DNA of 64,000 nucleotides from the NCBI GenBank assembly GCA_016793325.1, contig JAEUKI010000055.1, forward strand, positions 186,001 to 250,000, in the 5' to 3' direction. A program made the translations under genes and the position numbers. The stretch is from Myxococcales bacterium. Its GTDB lineage: Bacteria > Myxococcota_A > Polyangia > Polyangiales > Ga0077539. The notes beneath the pieces were generated by a model. It was not told the DNA's origin. It was given only the letters and a program-made list of their open reading frames with translations, and ran no database searches. Positions 24,300 to 33,493 of this stretch are shown here, piece by piece (position 1 is the first letter of the stretch; the number at the start of each line of letters is the position of its first letter).

Positions 24300-26990
24300 A
24301 TGGCGTACGATCACCGGACGAGGAGCGACGTTTTCTTGCCGCAGACATCACCGCTCGAATCCGAGCGAACGGTCGAGGGCTTCGCGCGCGGCGCGCTGCT
24401 CGACGATCGGTTCGAGCTCGAGTCCGTCGTGGGGAGCGGCGCAGCGGGCGTCGTGTTTCGCGCTGTCGATCGACGCGATGGACAGCAGTGCGCCGTCAAA
24501 GTGCTGCGAAGCCCGCAGGTCGAAGACGTCGAGCGCTTCCAACGCGAAGTCCAAGCGCTCACGAGGTTGTCTCACGACGCGATCGTCCGACTGATCTCGC
24601 GAGGAACGACCGCCGAAGGACAGCCGTACCTCGCGATGCAGTGGCTCGATGGCGAATCGCTCGCCGAGCGCCTGGCCCGAGGGCCGCTGTCCGAGGCCGA
24701 GACGCTCTCGCTCGCGCAGCGCCTCGCCGCCGCGCTCGCCGCCTCGCACGCCGCGGGCGTGTTGCATCGCGACGTCAAGCCCGCGAACGTGATGCTCGTC
24801 GGAGGCGCCACCGATCGCGCGACGCTCGTTGATTTCGGGCTCGTTCGACTGCGGCAAGATCCCGTGCGGACGCGCGCGGGCGTTCCGCTCGGGACGCCGG
24901 CGTACATGGCCCCCGAGCAAGTGCGCGGCGAGTCGGACATCGACGCGCGGGCAGACGTCTTCGGGCTCGGCGCGACGCTCTACGAGTGCCTCACGGGAGA
25001 GCGCGCGTTCATGGGCGCGGGCATCGTCGACGTGTTGACCGCGGTCATGCTCGATGAACCTGCGTCCCTCCGCGAGCGCGCGCCCGCGGTGTCGCCCGCG
25101 TTCGCGAGGCTGATCGAGCGAATGCTCTCGAAGGATCGCGAGGCTCGCCCCGAGAGCGGCAGCGCCGTCGCGACAGCGCTCGACGAGCTCACCCGCGCGG
25201 CGGTGCTCGCGACGCGCGCGGCGAGCGCGAGCGAGACACACGTATTCGAGCACGCTCGCGCCGCTTCGGTGCGCGGCGATCGAAAGCTCGTCTGGGCGCT
25301 CTTCGCGGACACTGATCGATGGGATCGATACTGCCGAGCGCCGCGGACGGACTACCACGCGCGCGACGACGACCGCGCAGACGGCGGCGTGCTGCGCGTC
25401 GGCGTCGCGGAGATCGCAGCGCACCCGTCGCGGTGGATCGAGGTGGGCGAGGGGATCGAGGGGTCGCGGCTGCGCGCGGCGCGTCGGTTCTTGGACGGGC
25501 GATTCGCAGAGATCGCGTTCGACGTGGACGTCGAGCGAGACCCGGAGGCTCCGTCGCGATCGAGGGTTCGTTGCGTCGTTCGCGTGGTCGACGACGGGCG
25601 CGCGCCCGAGGGCGGCGCGGCGATGATGCTGGCGTTTCTCGCGGACCGCCTCGAGCGATACGTCGACGCGCTCGCCGCGCTGCTCGAAGGCGCACCGGAG
25701 GCTGTGCTCTCGGGACACGGCAACGAGAGCGGCTCGTCGCATGCGCGGCGCGTGTTGCTCGCGCTCGCGTGGGACGACGTCGCGCTCGCCGGGCGCGCGA
25801 CGGGCGTCGACGCAGACGGGATGGCCGTGCGGCTCGCGCGGTGGAGCGATCCGATCGACGGCGTGGGCGCTTCGCTGCAATCGAAGCTCGCGCAGTTCGC
25901 CGAGCGCGGGGCCGACGACCTCGTCCGACGCATTCGTCCCGCCGAGCTCGCCCACGCGTGGAACGTCGATCGCGCCGAGATGCTCCGCGCGTTGCTCGCG
26001 GGCGCGACGCTCGGGCTCTTCGAGCTTCGGTGGGAGCTTCGTTGCCGCAACTGCCGTACGTCCGCGGCGACCGCGCCGTCGCTCGACGCGATCACGCCGT
26101 CCGTTCACTGCGCGGAGTGCGCGATCGACACGACCGTAGACCTCTCGAGCAACGTCGAAGCGGTGTTCTCGGTCGCTGCCGCCGCGCGCAAGGTGAGCCC
26201 GAAGTTCTACTGCGGAGCCTCTGCGACGCATCGCCCGCACGTCGCAGCGTTTGTCTCGGTCGACGCTGGCGCAGCGAGCGAGATCGCGATCGCGTTGCCC
26301 GAGGGCGCGTGCGTGTTTCGCGTGCCGAGGCGCGCCAAGAGCGCGCGGCTCGCGTACGCCGAACGCCCAGCGATCGTGCGGCTTCGCGAGCGATCGAACG
26401 AGCTCGAGTGCGTCGCCGAGGGCGCTGCGTCCGAGGACGGAGCCACGCGCGTGCTCTTCGAAAACGCCGACGATCGCCCGGTGGAGTTGCAGGTCGAGTA
26501 CCCCGCGGACGGCGCCGAGACGACGGCCGTCTCTGTGCTCGCGCTTCCGGAGTTCGCGCGGTGGTTCGCTGGCGATGCGCCGGTGCGCGGGGCGGAGCTC
26601 TCGCTCAGCCGCTGCGCGGTGTTGCACATCGAGTGCGCTGCGCAGGACGAGCTGTTCGCGCGGCACGGCGACGCTGGAGCGTGCGCGCGGCTCGAAGCGG
26701 CGCTGCGCGCGATCGAACGAGCGCTCGAAGCGAGCGGCGTGGGGGCGGTCTTTCGACGTTCGATCGGCGCGGTGGGCGCGATGTACCTCGACGGCGCGAG
26801 CGCGAAGGCCGCCTTCGATCGCGCGCACATCGAGGCGCTGCGCGAGGGCGTCGAGATCGCTGGAGCGGTCTTCGAGGGCGCGTGCGTCGCGGTTCGCCGC
26901 GACGAGCGGCTCGAGATCTACGGCGCTGGCGCCCACCGCGCGGTGACGACCGCGCGACGCTCTGCGCCGGGTGCGTGCGCGATCGTGTGA
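24300..26990 (+). CDS. Ser/Thr kinase fused to SRPBCC, DUF5939 and degenerate adenylate cyclase domains
   Basis: The 896-residue product starts with a complete Hanks kinase (about 38-305): Gly loop GSGAAG, K67, HRDVKPAN (D158), DFG 178-180, APE 204-206. Then comes an SRPBCC-like region (about 315-460), a DUF5939-like segment with two zinc-ribbon-like pairs (CRNC and CAEC, about 585-610), and a C-terminal region from about 745 that resembles a class III nucleotide cyclase (GAVFRRSIGAVGAMYLDG corresponds to the usual GD-containing motif) but lacks the metal-binding Asp residues. SRPBCC-DUF5939-cyclase is a known adenylate cyclase layout; here a kinase is added and the cyclase looks inactive. 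No membrane segment is evident. Confidence 0.8.
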   Translation: MAYDHRTRSDVFLPQTSPLESERTVEGFARGALLDDRFELESVVGSGAAGVVFRAVDRRDGQQCAVKVLRSPQVEDVERFQREVQALTRLSHDAIVRLISRGTTAEGQPYLAMQWLDGESLAERLARGPLSEAETLSLAQRLAAALAASHAAGVLHRDVKPANVMLVGGATDRATLVDFGLVRLRQDPVRTRAGVPLGTPAYMAPEQVRGESDIDARADVFGLGATLYECLTGERAFMGAGIVDVLTAVMLDEPASLRERAPAVSPAFARLIERMLSKDREARPESGSAVATALDELTRAAVLATRAASASETHVFEHARAASVRGDRKLVWALFADTDRWDRYCRAPRTDYHARDDDRADGGVLRVGVAEIAAHPSRWIEVGEGIEGSRLRAARRFLDGRFAEIAFDVDVERDPEAPSRSRVRCVVRVVDDGRAPEGGAAMMLAFLADRLERYVDALAALLEGAPEAVLSGHGNESGSSHARRVLLALAWDDVALAGRATGVDADGMAVRLARWSDPIDGVGASLQSKLAQFAERGADDLVRRIRPAELAHAWNVDRAEMLRALLAGATLGLFELRWELRCRNCRTSAATAPSLDAITPSVHCAECAIDTTVDLSSNVEAVFSVAAAARKVSPKFYCGASATHRPHVAAFVSVDAGAASEIAIALPEGACVFRVPRRAKSARLAYAERPAIVRLRERSNELECVAEGAASEDGATRVLFENADDRPVELQVEYPADGAETTAVSVLALPEFARWFAGDAPVRGAELSLSRCAVLHIECAAQDELFARHGDAGACARLEAALRAIERALEASGVGAVFRRSIGAVGAMYLDGASAKAAFDRAHIEALREGVEIAGAVFEGACVAVRRDERLEIYGAGAHRAVTTARRSAPGACAIV

Positions 26991-27029
26991 GGGCCCCCTC
27001 GTTCGCTGCCGCGCGCGCCTCGCGCGCGA

Positions 27030-28523
27030 CTACTGCAGCGACGGATTGGCGCCGAGCACCGTGGTGAGCTGATACGCGCCCGCGGCCGCTCCGCCGCCGA
27101 AGGTGCTCACTTGCACCACGCACTGCGTGCTCACTTGGGGCGTGATCACGAGCCGCGCGTTTTGGTTGCCCGCGCTGTCGTCATCGTGCCCGACAGCCTG
27201 ACCGTTGCAGAGGAGGTCGAGCGTGACGTCGGGCCGCGTTTGCATGCGACGCATGGGGTCCCAGCCAGGGATCCCGCGGGCGACGATCGTGATCGGCTGC
27301 CCGGCTTGCAGCGTCACCATGTACTGGTCGATGAACGACCCGCGCGGCGAGAGCATGTCGCCCTGCTGGAGCGCGCCTTGAATTGTGGTGTTGAGCTGGA
27401 TCGCCTGCGCGAGCGTCGACTGCGGCTGCATGGGCTGCGGCTGCATCGGCTGCGGAAAGACCACCGGCTGCGGCTGCATGGGCTGCGGCTGCATGGGCTG
27501 CGGTTGAACGCCGCCGCCCCAGCCCCAGGTTCCGCCGGGGTTGAAGGGTTGCGCGTTGTTGACCATGCCGGCCCAGCTCTGGACCGTGTAGCTGCCCATG
27601 TCGAAGCGCGCGCCGTAGCTGGCGACGCGGAGCGCGTACACGCCGCTCACTTGCGGCGTAAACGTGAGCCTCGCGTGGGGAAAGCCCGCGCCATCGTCGT
27701 CACTCGCGAGCTCGCGGCCCTGGAAGTGAATCGACGCGACGACGTCGAGGAGCTGTCCGCCCTGTGTTGTCTGACCGCCGGTCACCACGAAAGTGACGGG
27801 CTGTCCTGCTTGCAGAAACACAGCGTAGTCGTCCGCGTAGCCGCCTTCGGGGCGATGGAAGTCGCGGCTGTCGAGGCTGCCCGTGACGATCTGCCCGACT
27901 TGCAGGGGGGAGACCTGCGCTTGAATTCCGAACGCGCCGGGCTGGAGGTATTGACCGCCGATTTGCTGCGGCTGGCCCCAGTAGCCGGGGCGATACCACG
28001 CGCGGCGACCGCGGCGGCCGTACTGCGGCTGCACCCACACTTGCCCAGCTTGCGGCGGCGTCTCCCAGTGGCCGGGGATCCACTGCTGCGAGCCGTTGAT
28101 CCAGTGCCATCGGCCGGGGATCCAAACCTGACCCGGCTGCGACGGAGGAACGAATCGATCCGGCTGTTGCGGCTGCGGGATGTTGGGGATCTGGAGGTTG
28201 ATCGTCGCTTGCGGCCCGACGGGCCCCGTGACGGGAACGGCCACGGGCTGCGCGTACGGCTGCGGCATCGGGCGCGGGCCCATCCACCCTTGCGGCTGCA
28301 TCGGCGCGCCTTGCGCGACGACGACTTGTCCGCCGACGACCTGCGTCGCGACGTTGGTGTTTGCTGTCGCAGTGGTGGTCGTAGTCGTGGCGGAGGCGCT
28401 TCCGTTGGCGCTGCCGGTGACGACGACTGCTCCTTGAAACTGCGCGGAGGCCGTGAGCGACAGGGTAGAGACCGCGGCGAAGAGGGCGGTCGAGACGAGG
28501 GTTCGTGAGCGTTGGTCGGGCAT
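27030..28523 (-). CDS. Secreted YXWGXW-repeat / PPC-domain protein
   Basis: The 497-residue product has a signal peptide (STLSLTASAQ), a Thr/Ala-rich stretch, and a Pro/Gln/Trp-rich region with IPGRWHWINGSQQWIPGHWE, resembling YXWGXW-type repeats of envelope proteins. Two pre-peptidase-C-like beta domains follow (about 205-310 and about 385-490), each with DDDGAG or DDDSAG turns that could bind calcium. Between them are QPQPM repeats. The protein probably acts outside the inner membrane. An inverted repeat lies 122 bp upstream of the start. Confidence 0.75.
   Translation of the reverse strand: MPDQRSRTLVSTALFAAVSTLSLTASAQFQGAVVVTGSANGSASATTTTTTATANTNVATQVVGGQVVVAQGAPMQPQGWMGPRPMPQPYAQPVAVPVTGPVGPQATINLQIPNIPQPQQPDRFVPPSQPGQVWIPGRWHWINGSQQWIPGHWETPPQAGQVWVQPQYGRRGRRAWYRPGYWGQPQQIGGQYLQPGAFGIQAQVSPLQVGQIVTGSLDSRDFHRPEGGYADDYAVFLQAGQPVTFVVTGGQTTQGGQLLDVVASIHFQGRELASDDDGAGFPHARLTFTPQVSGVYALRVASYGARFDMGSYTVQSWAGMVNNAQPFNPGGTWGWGGGVQPQPMQPQPMQPQPVVFPQPMQPQPMQPQSTLAQAIQLNTTIQGALQQGDMLSPRGSFIDQYMVTLQAGQPITIVARGIPGWDPMRRMQTRPDVTLDLLCNGQAVGHDDDSAGNQNARLVITPQVSTQCVVQVSTFGGGAAAGAYQLTTVLGANPSLQ
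27414..27512. repeat. Tandem repeat coding for Gln-Pro-Met units
   Basis: Units close to GGCTGCGGCTGCAT recur about six times, encoding MQPQPMQPQP on the leftward strand, interrupted by a VVF insertion. It forms the linker between the two beta domains of the secreted protein. Copy number is likely to vary between strains. Confidence 0.7.
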
Positions 28524-28644
28524 GGAGGCCTCCAGTAGGCGATCGCGAGCGTCTTGCTCGGGACAGTGTGTTCTACGTGCGGTCGGGGCGTTCGCTTCAA
28601 AGGGAAATACTTGGATTTCGCTCGGAGAAATACGGCCGTTCGGT

Positions 28645-28660
28645 GAGAACGACCGTTCTC
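28645..28660. promoter_or_regulatory. Inverted repeat in the 336-bp gap 28524-28859
   Basis: GAGAACG-AC-CGTTCTC is a perfect 7-bp inverted repeat with a 2-bp centre, 122 bp upstream of the start of the leftward secreted-protein gene. The rest of the 336-bp gap (28524-28859) has no coding-like frame and several AT-richer patches such as AAAGGGAAATACTTGGATTT at 28600-28619, consistent with a promoter region. A regulator cannot be named. Confidence 0.4.
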
Positions 28661-28859
28661 GCGGCGCTGTGCGATTGTGTTCACAGCGCGCGGTTTCGCG
28701 CGAGCGCCGCCCGCACGAACGACGGACGAGCCAAGCGGAGCGCGGGCAGAAATTCCTGCACGGTGCGCGGACCGTCGGTGGCTCCCCGAGCTTCCGGCCT
28801 CGCCGTTCGGGGGACGAAGGGGCGACGAGGCGCTCTCCGCCAGACGACGGTCGCGCGGT

Positions 28860-29363
28860 TTAGTGCCGCTCGAACGTGTGGTGAAACGCGGTGTGGAGCG
28901 CGGTGAGCTTTCCGTTGACGTCCGCGCGAGCGCCCGAGCACTCGTCGACGAGCGCCTGCGCCGCCTGAACGAGCGCCGCGCGCGTCTCTGCGGAGTTGGC
29001 CGGCGCGTCCGCCGGGAGCGTCTCGGTCTGCGCGGCGCCAGCGCGCTCGCGGAGCGTCGCGGCTTGCTCGCATGCGCGCGCGTCGCGTCCCGGCCCGGGC
29101 TCGCTGTGCCACACGGGTCGAAGCACCTCGTGCATCGCGTGCAGCGCGGGGCTGAGCTGATGGTGCTCGCCCTGGCCGTGGTGTTCACCGTGGTGCTCGC
29201 CGCCCGTCGAGGCCGCGCTCGCCGTGGTCTGCGTGGTGGTTGTCGGATTGGCGTTCGACTGCGTCGATCCGCCGCACGCTGCGATGACGAGCGCCGCGAT
29301 GCCGCAGAGCGCGGCTCCGATGGCGGCCGATGAACGAACCGATGACTTTTGTCCGTGCTTCAT
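28860..29363 (-). CDS. His-rich lipoprotein
   Basis: The 167-residue product from ATG 29363 has a lipobox (VIAAC), a Ser/Thr linker and a His-rich motif EHHGEHHGQGEHH (about 55-67) that could bind a transition metal. The C-terminal half is helical. A GGAG site precedes the ATG; an ATG at 29390 gives a longer but poorer signal. It is divergent from the GbsR/MarR regulator gene, 175 bp away, so that regulator is a candidate controller. Confidence 0.65.
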   Translation of the reverse strand: MKHGQKSSVRSSAAIGAALCGIAALVIAACGGSTQSNANPTTTTQTTASAASTGGEHHGEHHGQGEHHQLSPALHAMHEVLRPVWHSEPGPGRDARACEQAATLRERAGAAQTETLPADAPANSAETRAALVQAAQALVDECSGARADVNGKLTALHTAFHHTFERH

Positions 29364-29505
29364 GGCTCCGGGGTTACCTCGCGGTGTCATGGGATGTCAC
29401 TCGCATGATTTGCAGTTCGTTGGAGCCTCTGCAGCATCTGCGTGGAGCACATCCATGGAGGTCCGGCTTGACGATCGGCGTCGCGTCACCTATTCACCTT
29501 CCAAC

Positions 29506-29525
29506 CTTTCAGAAACTTCTGAAAG
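29506..29525. promoter_or_regulatory. 20-bp palindrome just before the GbsR/MarR gene
   Basis: CTTTCAGAA-AC-TTCTGAAAG is a perfect 9-bp inverted repeat with a 2-bp centre, ending 13 bases before the regulator ATG at 29539. Its position over the promoter/leader of a MarR-type gene is typical of an autoregulatory operator. It also lies in the 175-bp divergent gap shared with the His-rich lipoprotein gene. Confidence 0.6.
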
Positions 29526-29538
29526 TTCGGAGCAACCA

Positions 29539-30087
29539 ATGGGCGTTGAACTCTGGCGCGAAGCTGAGCTCCTGGCGGCCGACGCCGTCGGGGACGTGAT
29601 CGAGCACTGGGGCTTTCGCAAGGTCCTCGGGCGCGTGTGGACGATCTTGTACCTCTCTGGCGAGACGCTCTCGGCCGCAGAGCTGGCCGAGCGTCTGTCG
29701 ATGTCCGCCGGTTCGGCGAGCACGACGCTGACCGAGCTGCAGCGCTGGGCGGTCGTTCGCCGCGTGTGGAAGCCGGGCGAGCGCAAGGAGTTCTTCGAGG
29801 CCGAGACGGACTTCTGGAAGATGATCAGCAAGGTCGTCGCCGAGCGCGAGCGCTTCGTCGCGCGGAGCGTTCGGGACCGCCTCGAGCGCGCGGCAGAGAT
29901 CCTCGCGCGCGGTCGCGACGCGGGCTCGCGCGAGCGACTCGAGCGCGTCCAACGCCTGCTCGCGTTTACGTCCGCCGCCGAAAAGGTGATCGACACGTTC
30001 GTGTCGTCGCGACGGGCGGATTTCGGGGCGTTCGGCGATCTGCTCGCGCTGCCGCGGACGCTCGGCGCGCGGCTCCGACGGGCGTAG
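29539..30087 (+). CDS. GbsR/MarR-family transcriptional regulator
   Basis: The 182-residue product matches GbsR-like regulators: an N-terminal helix (WREAELLAADAVGDVIEHWGF), then a winged helix-turn-helix (LSGETLSAAELAERLSMSAGSASTTLTELQRWAVVRRVWKPGERK) and a helical dimerisation tail. The start ATG 29539 has a GGAG site at 7 bases; an upstream ATG at 29455 would add 28 residues and overlap the palindrome. It precedes the isoprenoid/menaquinone operon by 72 bp and diverges from the His-rich lipoprotein; either could be its target. Confidence 0.8.
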   Translation: MGVELWREAELLAADAVGDVIEHWGFRKVLGRVWTILYLSGETLSAAELAERLSMSAGSASTTLTELQRWAVVRRVWKPGERKEFFEAETDFWKMISKVVAERERFVARSVRDRLERAAEILARGRDAGSRERLERVQRLLAFTSAAEKVIDTFVSSRRADFGAFGDLLALPRTLGARLRRA

Positions 30088-30159
30088 TCGCCGAAGCCAC
30101 ACACATTGATTCAACATGCACTACGGGACGATTCGAGACACGCACAGGGAGGCACGAAC

Positions 30160-31233
30160 ATGACCACGGTCGATGCTCCGCACACGCGGGCCGAAGAGGG
30201 CGCTGAGACGATGGCGCGCTTGCAATCCATCGCCGCCGACCACGGCGCCAGCGCGCTCGCAGAGAAGCTGCACGCGCTCCGGTCCTTCATCGACGACGAC
30301 TTGAAGCAGGTCGAGTCGGACCTCGAGGGAATCGACCACGGCGAGACGCCGCTGCATCGCTCGGCGCACCACCTGCTCGCCGTCGGAGGCAAGCGCCTTC
30401 GACCGATGTGCGTCGCGCTCGCGGCGCGCGTGGGCACGGGCTTCAACAGCGCGGCGCGCGCGATGGCTGTGGCGGTCGAGGTCGTTCACAACGCCACGCT
30501 CCTTCACGATGACGTCGTCGACCTCGGCGACGTTCGAAGGGGAATCCCCGCGGCGCGGATGGTGTACGGCAACGCGGCGAGCATCTTCGCGGGCGACTGG
30601 CTCCTCGTCGAGGCGCTGCGGCGCATTCAAGTGGCCGGCAAGGGCGAGCTGCTCGAGCGCATGCTCGTCACGCTCCGAGAGATGCTCGACGCCGAGAGCC
30701 TTCAGCTCGCGAACCGCGGGTCGATGCGCGGCTCGGTGGGCGACTACTTTCGCGTCGTCGAGGGAAAGACCGCGTCGCTCTTCGGCTGGGGACTCTATGC
30801 CGGAGCGCGCGCCGCGGACGTGTCCGTCCCGCACGCCGAGGCGCTCGAGCGCTTCGGTCGCAAAGTCGGCGTGTGCTTCCAGCTCGTCGACGACGTCCTC
30901 GACGTGGGCGGCGACGCTGCGCACGTGGGCAAATCCGTCTTCTCGGACCTCCGCGAGGGCAAGGCCACGTATCCGTTGTTGCTCGCGGTCGAAAAAGACC
31001 CAGACCTCGCCGCGATGATCGAGCGAGGCGTCGTCGACAGCGTGACGCTCGACCCCGAGCTCGAGCGCCGCGCCGCGAGGGCGATCCGCGAGGGCGCCGT
31101 GCTCGAACAATGCCGAGCGCTCGCGCAGAAGCTCACGGACGAGGGCCTCGCCGAGCTCGACAAGCTCCCACCGAGCCGCGCGCGCGACTCCCTCGCGGGC
31201 GTCGCGATCACCCTCCTGCACCGCACGAAGTGA
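30160..31233 (+). CDS. Trans-polyprenyl diphosphate synthase
   Basis: The 357-residue product has both Asp-rich motifs of E-prenyl synthases: LLHDDVVD (D117, D118, D121) and QLVDDVLD (D244, D245, D248), plus GGKRLRP near 77-82. It elongates an allylic diphosphate with isopentenyl diphosphate. Being first in a menaquinone operon, it probably makes the quinone side chain (hepta- to nonaprenyl); chain length cannot be read reliably. The start ATG 30160 has a GGGAGG site at 8 bases. The N-terminal 35 residues extend beyond the usual family start. Confidence 0.9.
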   Translation: MTTVDAPHTRAEEGAETMARLQSIAADHGASALAEKLHALRSFIDDDLKQVESDLEGIDHGETPLHRSAHHLLAVGGKRLRPMCVALAARVGTGFNSAARAMAVAVEVVHNATLLHDDVVDLGDVRRGIPAARMVYGNAASIFAGDWLLVEALRRIQVAGKGELLERMLVTLREMLDAESLQLANRGSMRGSVGDYFRVVEGKTASLFGWGLYAGARAADVSVPHAEALERFGRKVGVCFQLVDDVLDVGGDAAHVGKSVFSDLREGKATYPLLLAVEKDPDLAAMIERGVVDSVTLDPELERRAARAIREGAVLEQCRALAQKLTDEGLAELDKLPPSRARDSLAGVAITLLHRTK

Positions 31234-31247
31234 ATCGAGGCACAGCC

Positions 31248-32207
31248 ATGTGGATGGTTCTCATTGATTCGAGCGCCGATGCGGATGCGGTCAAGCGTGA
31301 GCTGATCGCGCGCGGCCAGTGGGTGCGCCCCACGGATCGAGGGTTCGTGCTCGAGCCCCACTCGTCGAGGGTCAGCGCGGACGAGCTCGCGAAGATTCCA
31401 GGCGTCGTGCAAGTGGTCTCGCCCAAGTCGTCGCACCCCAAGATCGACGCCCAGGGCCCGGTCGTCGACGTCGCCGGCGTCAAAGTCGGCGTGGGAAACA
31501 AGCCCGTGCTCATGTCCGGCCCCTGCGCGGTCGAGAGCGAAGAGCGGATTCAACAGATCGCCAAGAAGCTCGCGCCGCGCGGCGCGCTCTTTCTTCGCGG
31601 CGGCGCCTTCAAGCCTCGCACGAGCCCGTACGCGTTTCAGGGCCACGGCGAGGTCGCGCTCCAATGGATGCGCCGCGCCGCGGATCACAACGGCATGCGC
31701 GTGGTGACCGAAGCGATGGCCGAGAGCGAGGTTCCCCTCGTGGCCGAGTACGCAGATCTCCTGCAAATTGGCTCGCGAAACATGGCCAACTACGCCCTGC
31801 TCAAGGCCGCGGGCAAGGCGCGAAAGCCGGTGCTCCTCAAGCGATCGATGTCCGCGACGGTGAGCGAGTGGCTCCAGGCCGGCGAGTACCTGCTCGTCCA
31901 CGGAGCGTCCGGCGTGATCTTCTGCGAGCGCGGGATCCGCGGCTTCGACGAGAGCACGCGCAACCTCCTCGACCTCGGGGCGGTCGCGCTGCTCTCGCAC
32001 GTTCACCGCCTCCCGGTGGTCGTCGACCCCTCGCATGGAACCGGTCGGCGCGATCTCGTCCTCCCGCTCGCGCGCGCTGCGCTAAGCGCAGGAGCGGCAG
32101 GCGTCATGATCGAGACTCACGATGACCCAGGTCGCGCGCTCAGCGACGGACCGCAGGCGCTTCGTCCCGAAGAGCTCGACGCGCTCGCCTCAGAGGTGTT
32201 GCGATGA
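31248..32207 (+). CDS. aroF: 3-deoxy-7-phosphoheptulonate (DAHP) synthase, type I beta
   Basis: The 319-residue product joins an N-terminal ferredoxin-like regulatory domain (1-65) to the AroF/KdsA-type barrel with MSGPCAVESEE, RGGAFKPRTSPYAFQG, LLKRSMSAT and DPSHGTGRRD. It condenses phosphoenolpyruvate and erythrose 4-phosphate as the first step to chorismate. The N-terminal domain in this subtype confers feedback control by aromatic amino acids. In this operon it would supply chorismate for menaquinone. Its stop overlaps the next ATG. Confidence 0.93.
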   Translation: MWMVLIDSSADADAVKRELIARGQWVRPTDRGFVLEPHSSRVSADELAKIPGVVQVVSPKSSHPKIDAQGPVVDVAGVKVGVGNKPVLMSGPCAVESEERIQQIAKKLAPRGALFLRGGAFKPRTSPYAFQGHGEVALQWMRRAADHNGMRVVTEAMAESEVPLVAEYADLLQIGSRNMANYALLKAAGKARKPVLLKRSMSATVSEWLQAGEYLLVHGASGVIFCERGIRGFDESTRNLLDLGAVALLSHVHRLPVVVDPSHGTGRRDLVLPLARAALSAGAAGVMIETHDDPGRALSDGPQALRPEELDALASEVLR

Positions 32208-33493
32208 CGAATTCGACGGGACCCAAGGGTCCGACGAGGCGCGTGAACGCGCGGATTCCCGGGCTCTTCAAGCACTCGGTCGAAGAGCGCGCGCGCATCG
32301 TCGCAGAGAGCGCCGACGTGTCCGACCGCGCTCGCGCGTTCTTCGCGCGCGGCGGCGGGATCGACGTCACGAGCGCCGATGCGATGAGCGAGAACGTCGT
32401 GGCGACGTTCGGACTTCCCTTCTCGGTCGCGACAAACTTCGCGATCAATCAACGCGACTACCTCGTTCCGATGGCGGTCGAAGAGCCGAGCGTCGTCGCC
32501 GCGGCCTCCAACGCCGCGCGCATGGTCCGCGAATCGGGCGGGTTCTTCGCCGACGCCGACGCCTCGATCATGACCGCGCAAGTGCAGCTCGACGACGTCC
32601 CGGACGCCGCGAGCGTCGTGGCGAAGCTCGAGGGCGCGCGCGACGCGCTCTTCGACGCGGGCGATCGCTCGATCCCCAAGATGGTCGAGCGCGGCTTCGG
32701 CTGCCGCGACCTCGCGGTGCGCGTCCTCTCGGTCGAGCACGGCGTGGTCGTTGTCGACCTGTTCGTCGACGTGGGCGACGCGATGGGCGCCAACTGCGTC
32801 GACACGGTGGCCGAGGCGGTCGCGCCGGTCGTTCAGTCCCTCATCGGCGGGCGAATCGGCCTGCGAATCCTCTCGAACTTGCCGCTTCGCCGCCGCGTTC
32901 GCGCGTTTTGTCGCGTCGACGCGAGCGCCATTGGCGGCGCTGAAATCGCCGACGGAATCGCGCGGGCCTCGCGCTTCGCCGAGCTCGATATGTTTCGCGC
33001 GGTCACGCACAACAAGGGCTTCATGAACGGCGTCGACGCCGCCGCGGTGGCCCTCGGTCAAGACTGGCGATCGATCGAAGCCGGAGCGCACGCGTTTTGC
33101 GCGCTCGACGGCGGCTACAAACCGCTCTCCACGTGGAAGCGCACCGAGCAAGGGCTCGAAGGCCGCTGCGATCTTCCGCTCGCCGTCGGGTCCGTCGGCG
33201 GGAGCACTTCTGCCAACGACGCGATTCGCACGGCGTTCGAGCTCGTTCGCGTCGAGAGCGCCCGAGAGCTCGCGGGCGTCCTCGCGTGCGTCGGGCTCGC
33301 CTCCAACCTCGCGGCCCTCCGCGCGCTCGCGTCCGAGGGAATCCAAAAGGGTCACATGAAGCTCCACCATCGCAAGACCGAGGCGGCCGACCAACGCCGC
33401 CGCGAAGAAGTTCGCTCCGAGCCCCCGCGCTCCGAGCCCCCCGCGGCCGAAGAAGCGACCGCCGTCGCCTCCGCACGGACGGTGACGCGATGA
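32204..33493 (+). CDS. mvaA: Hydroxymethylglutaryl-CoA reductase, class II
   Basis: The 429-residue product has the class II signature ENVVATFGLPFSVATNF...DYLVPMAVEEPSVVAAAS with catalytic Glu at 93-94, DAMGAN at 192-197, K271 in NKGFMNG, Asp D287, and the C-terminal His H384 in KGHMKLH. It makes mevalonate from HMG-CoA, feeding isopentenyl diphosphate to the prenyl synthase two genes upstream. The tail after 390 is a charged, Ala/Pro-rich extension. ATGA overlaps on both sides show tight coupling with aroF and menG. Confidence 0.93.
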   Translation: MTNSTGPKGPTRRVNARIPGLFKHSVEERARIVAESADVSDRARAFFARGGGIDVTSADAMSENVVATFGLPFSVATNFAINQRDYLVPMAVEEPSVVAAASNAARMVRESGGFFADADASIMTAQVQLDDVPDAASVVAKLEGARDALFDAGDRSIPKMVERGFGCRDLAVRVLSVEHGVVVVDLFVDVGDAMGANCVDTVAEAVAPVVQSLIGGRIGLRILSNLPLRRRVRAFCRVDASAIGGAEIADGIARASRFAELDMFRAVTHNKGFMNGVDAAAVALGQDWRSIEAGAHAFCALDGGYKPLSTWKRTEQGLEGRCDLPLAVGSVGGSTSANDAIRTAFELVRVESARELAGVLACVGLASNLAALRALASEGIQKGHMKLHHRKTEAADQRRREEVRSEPPRSEPPAAEEATAVASARTVTR

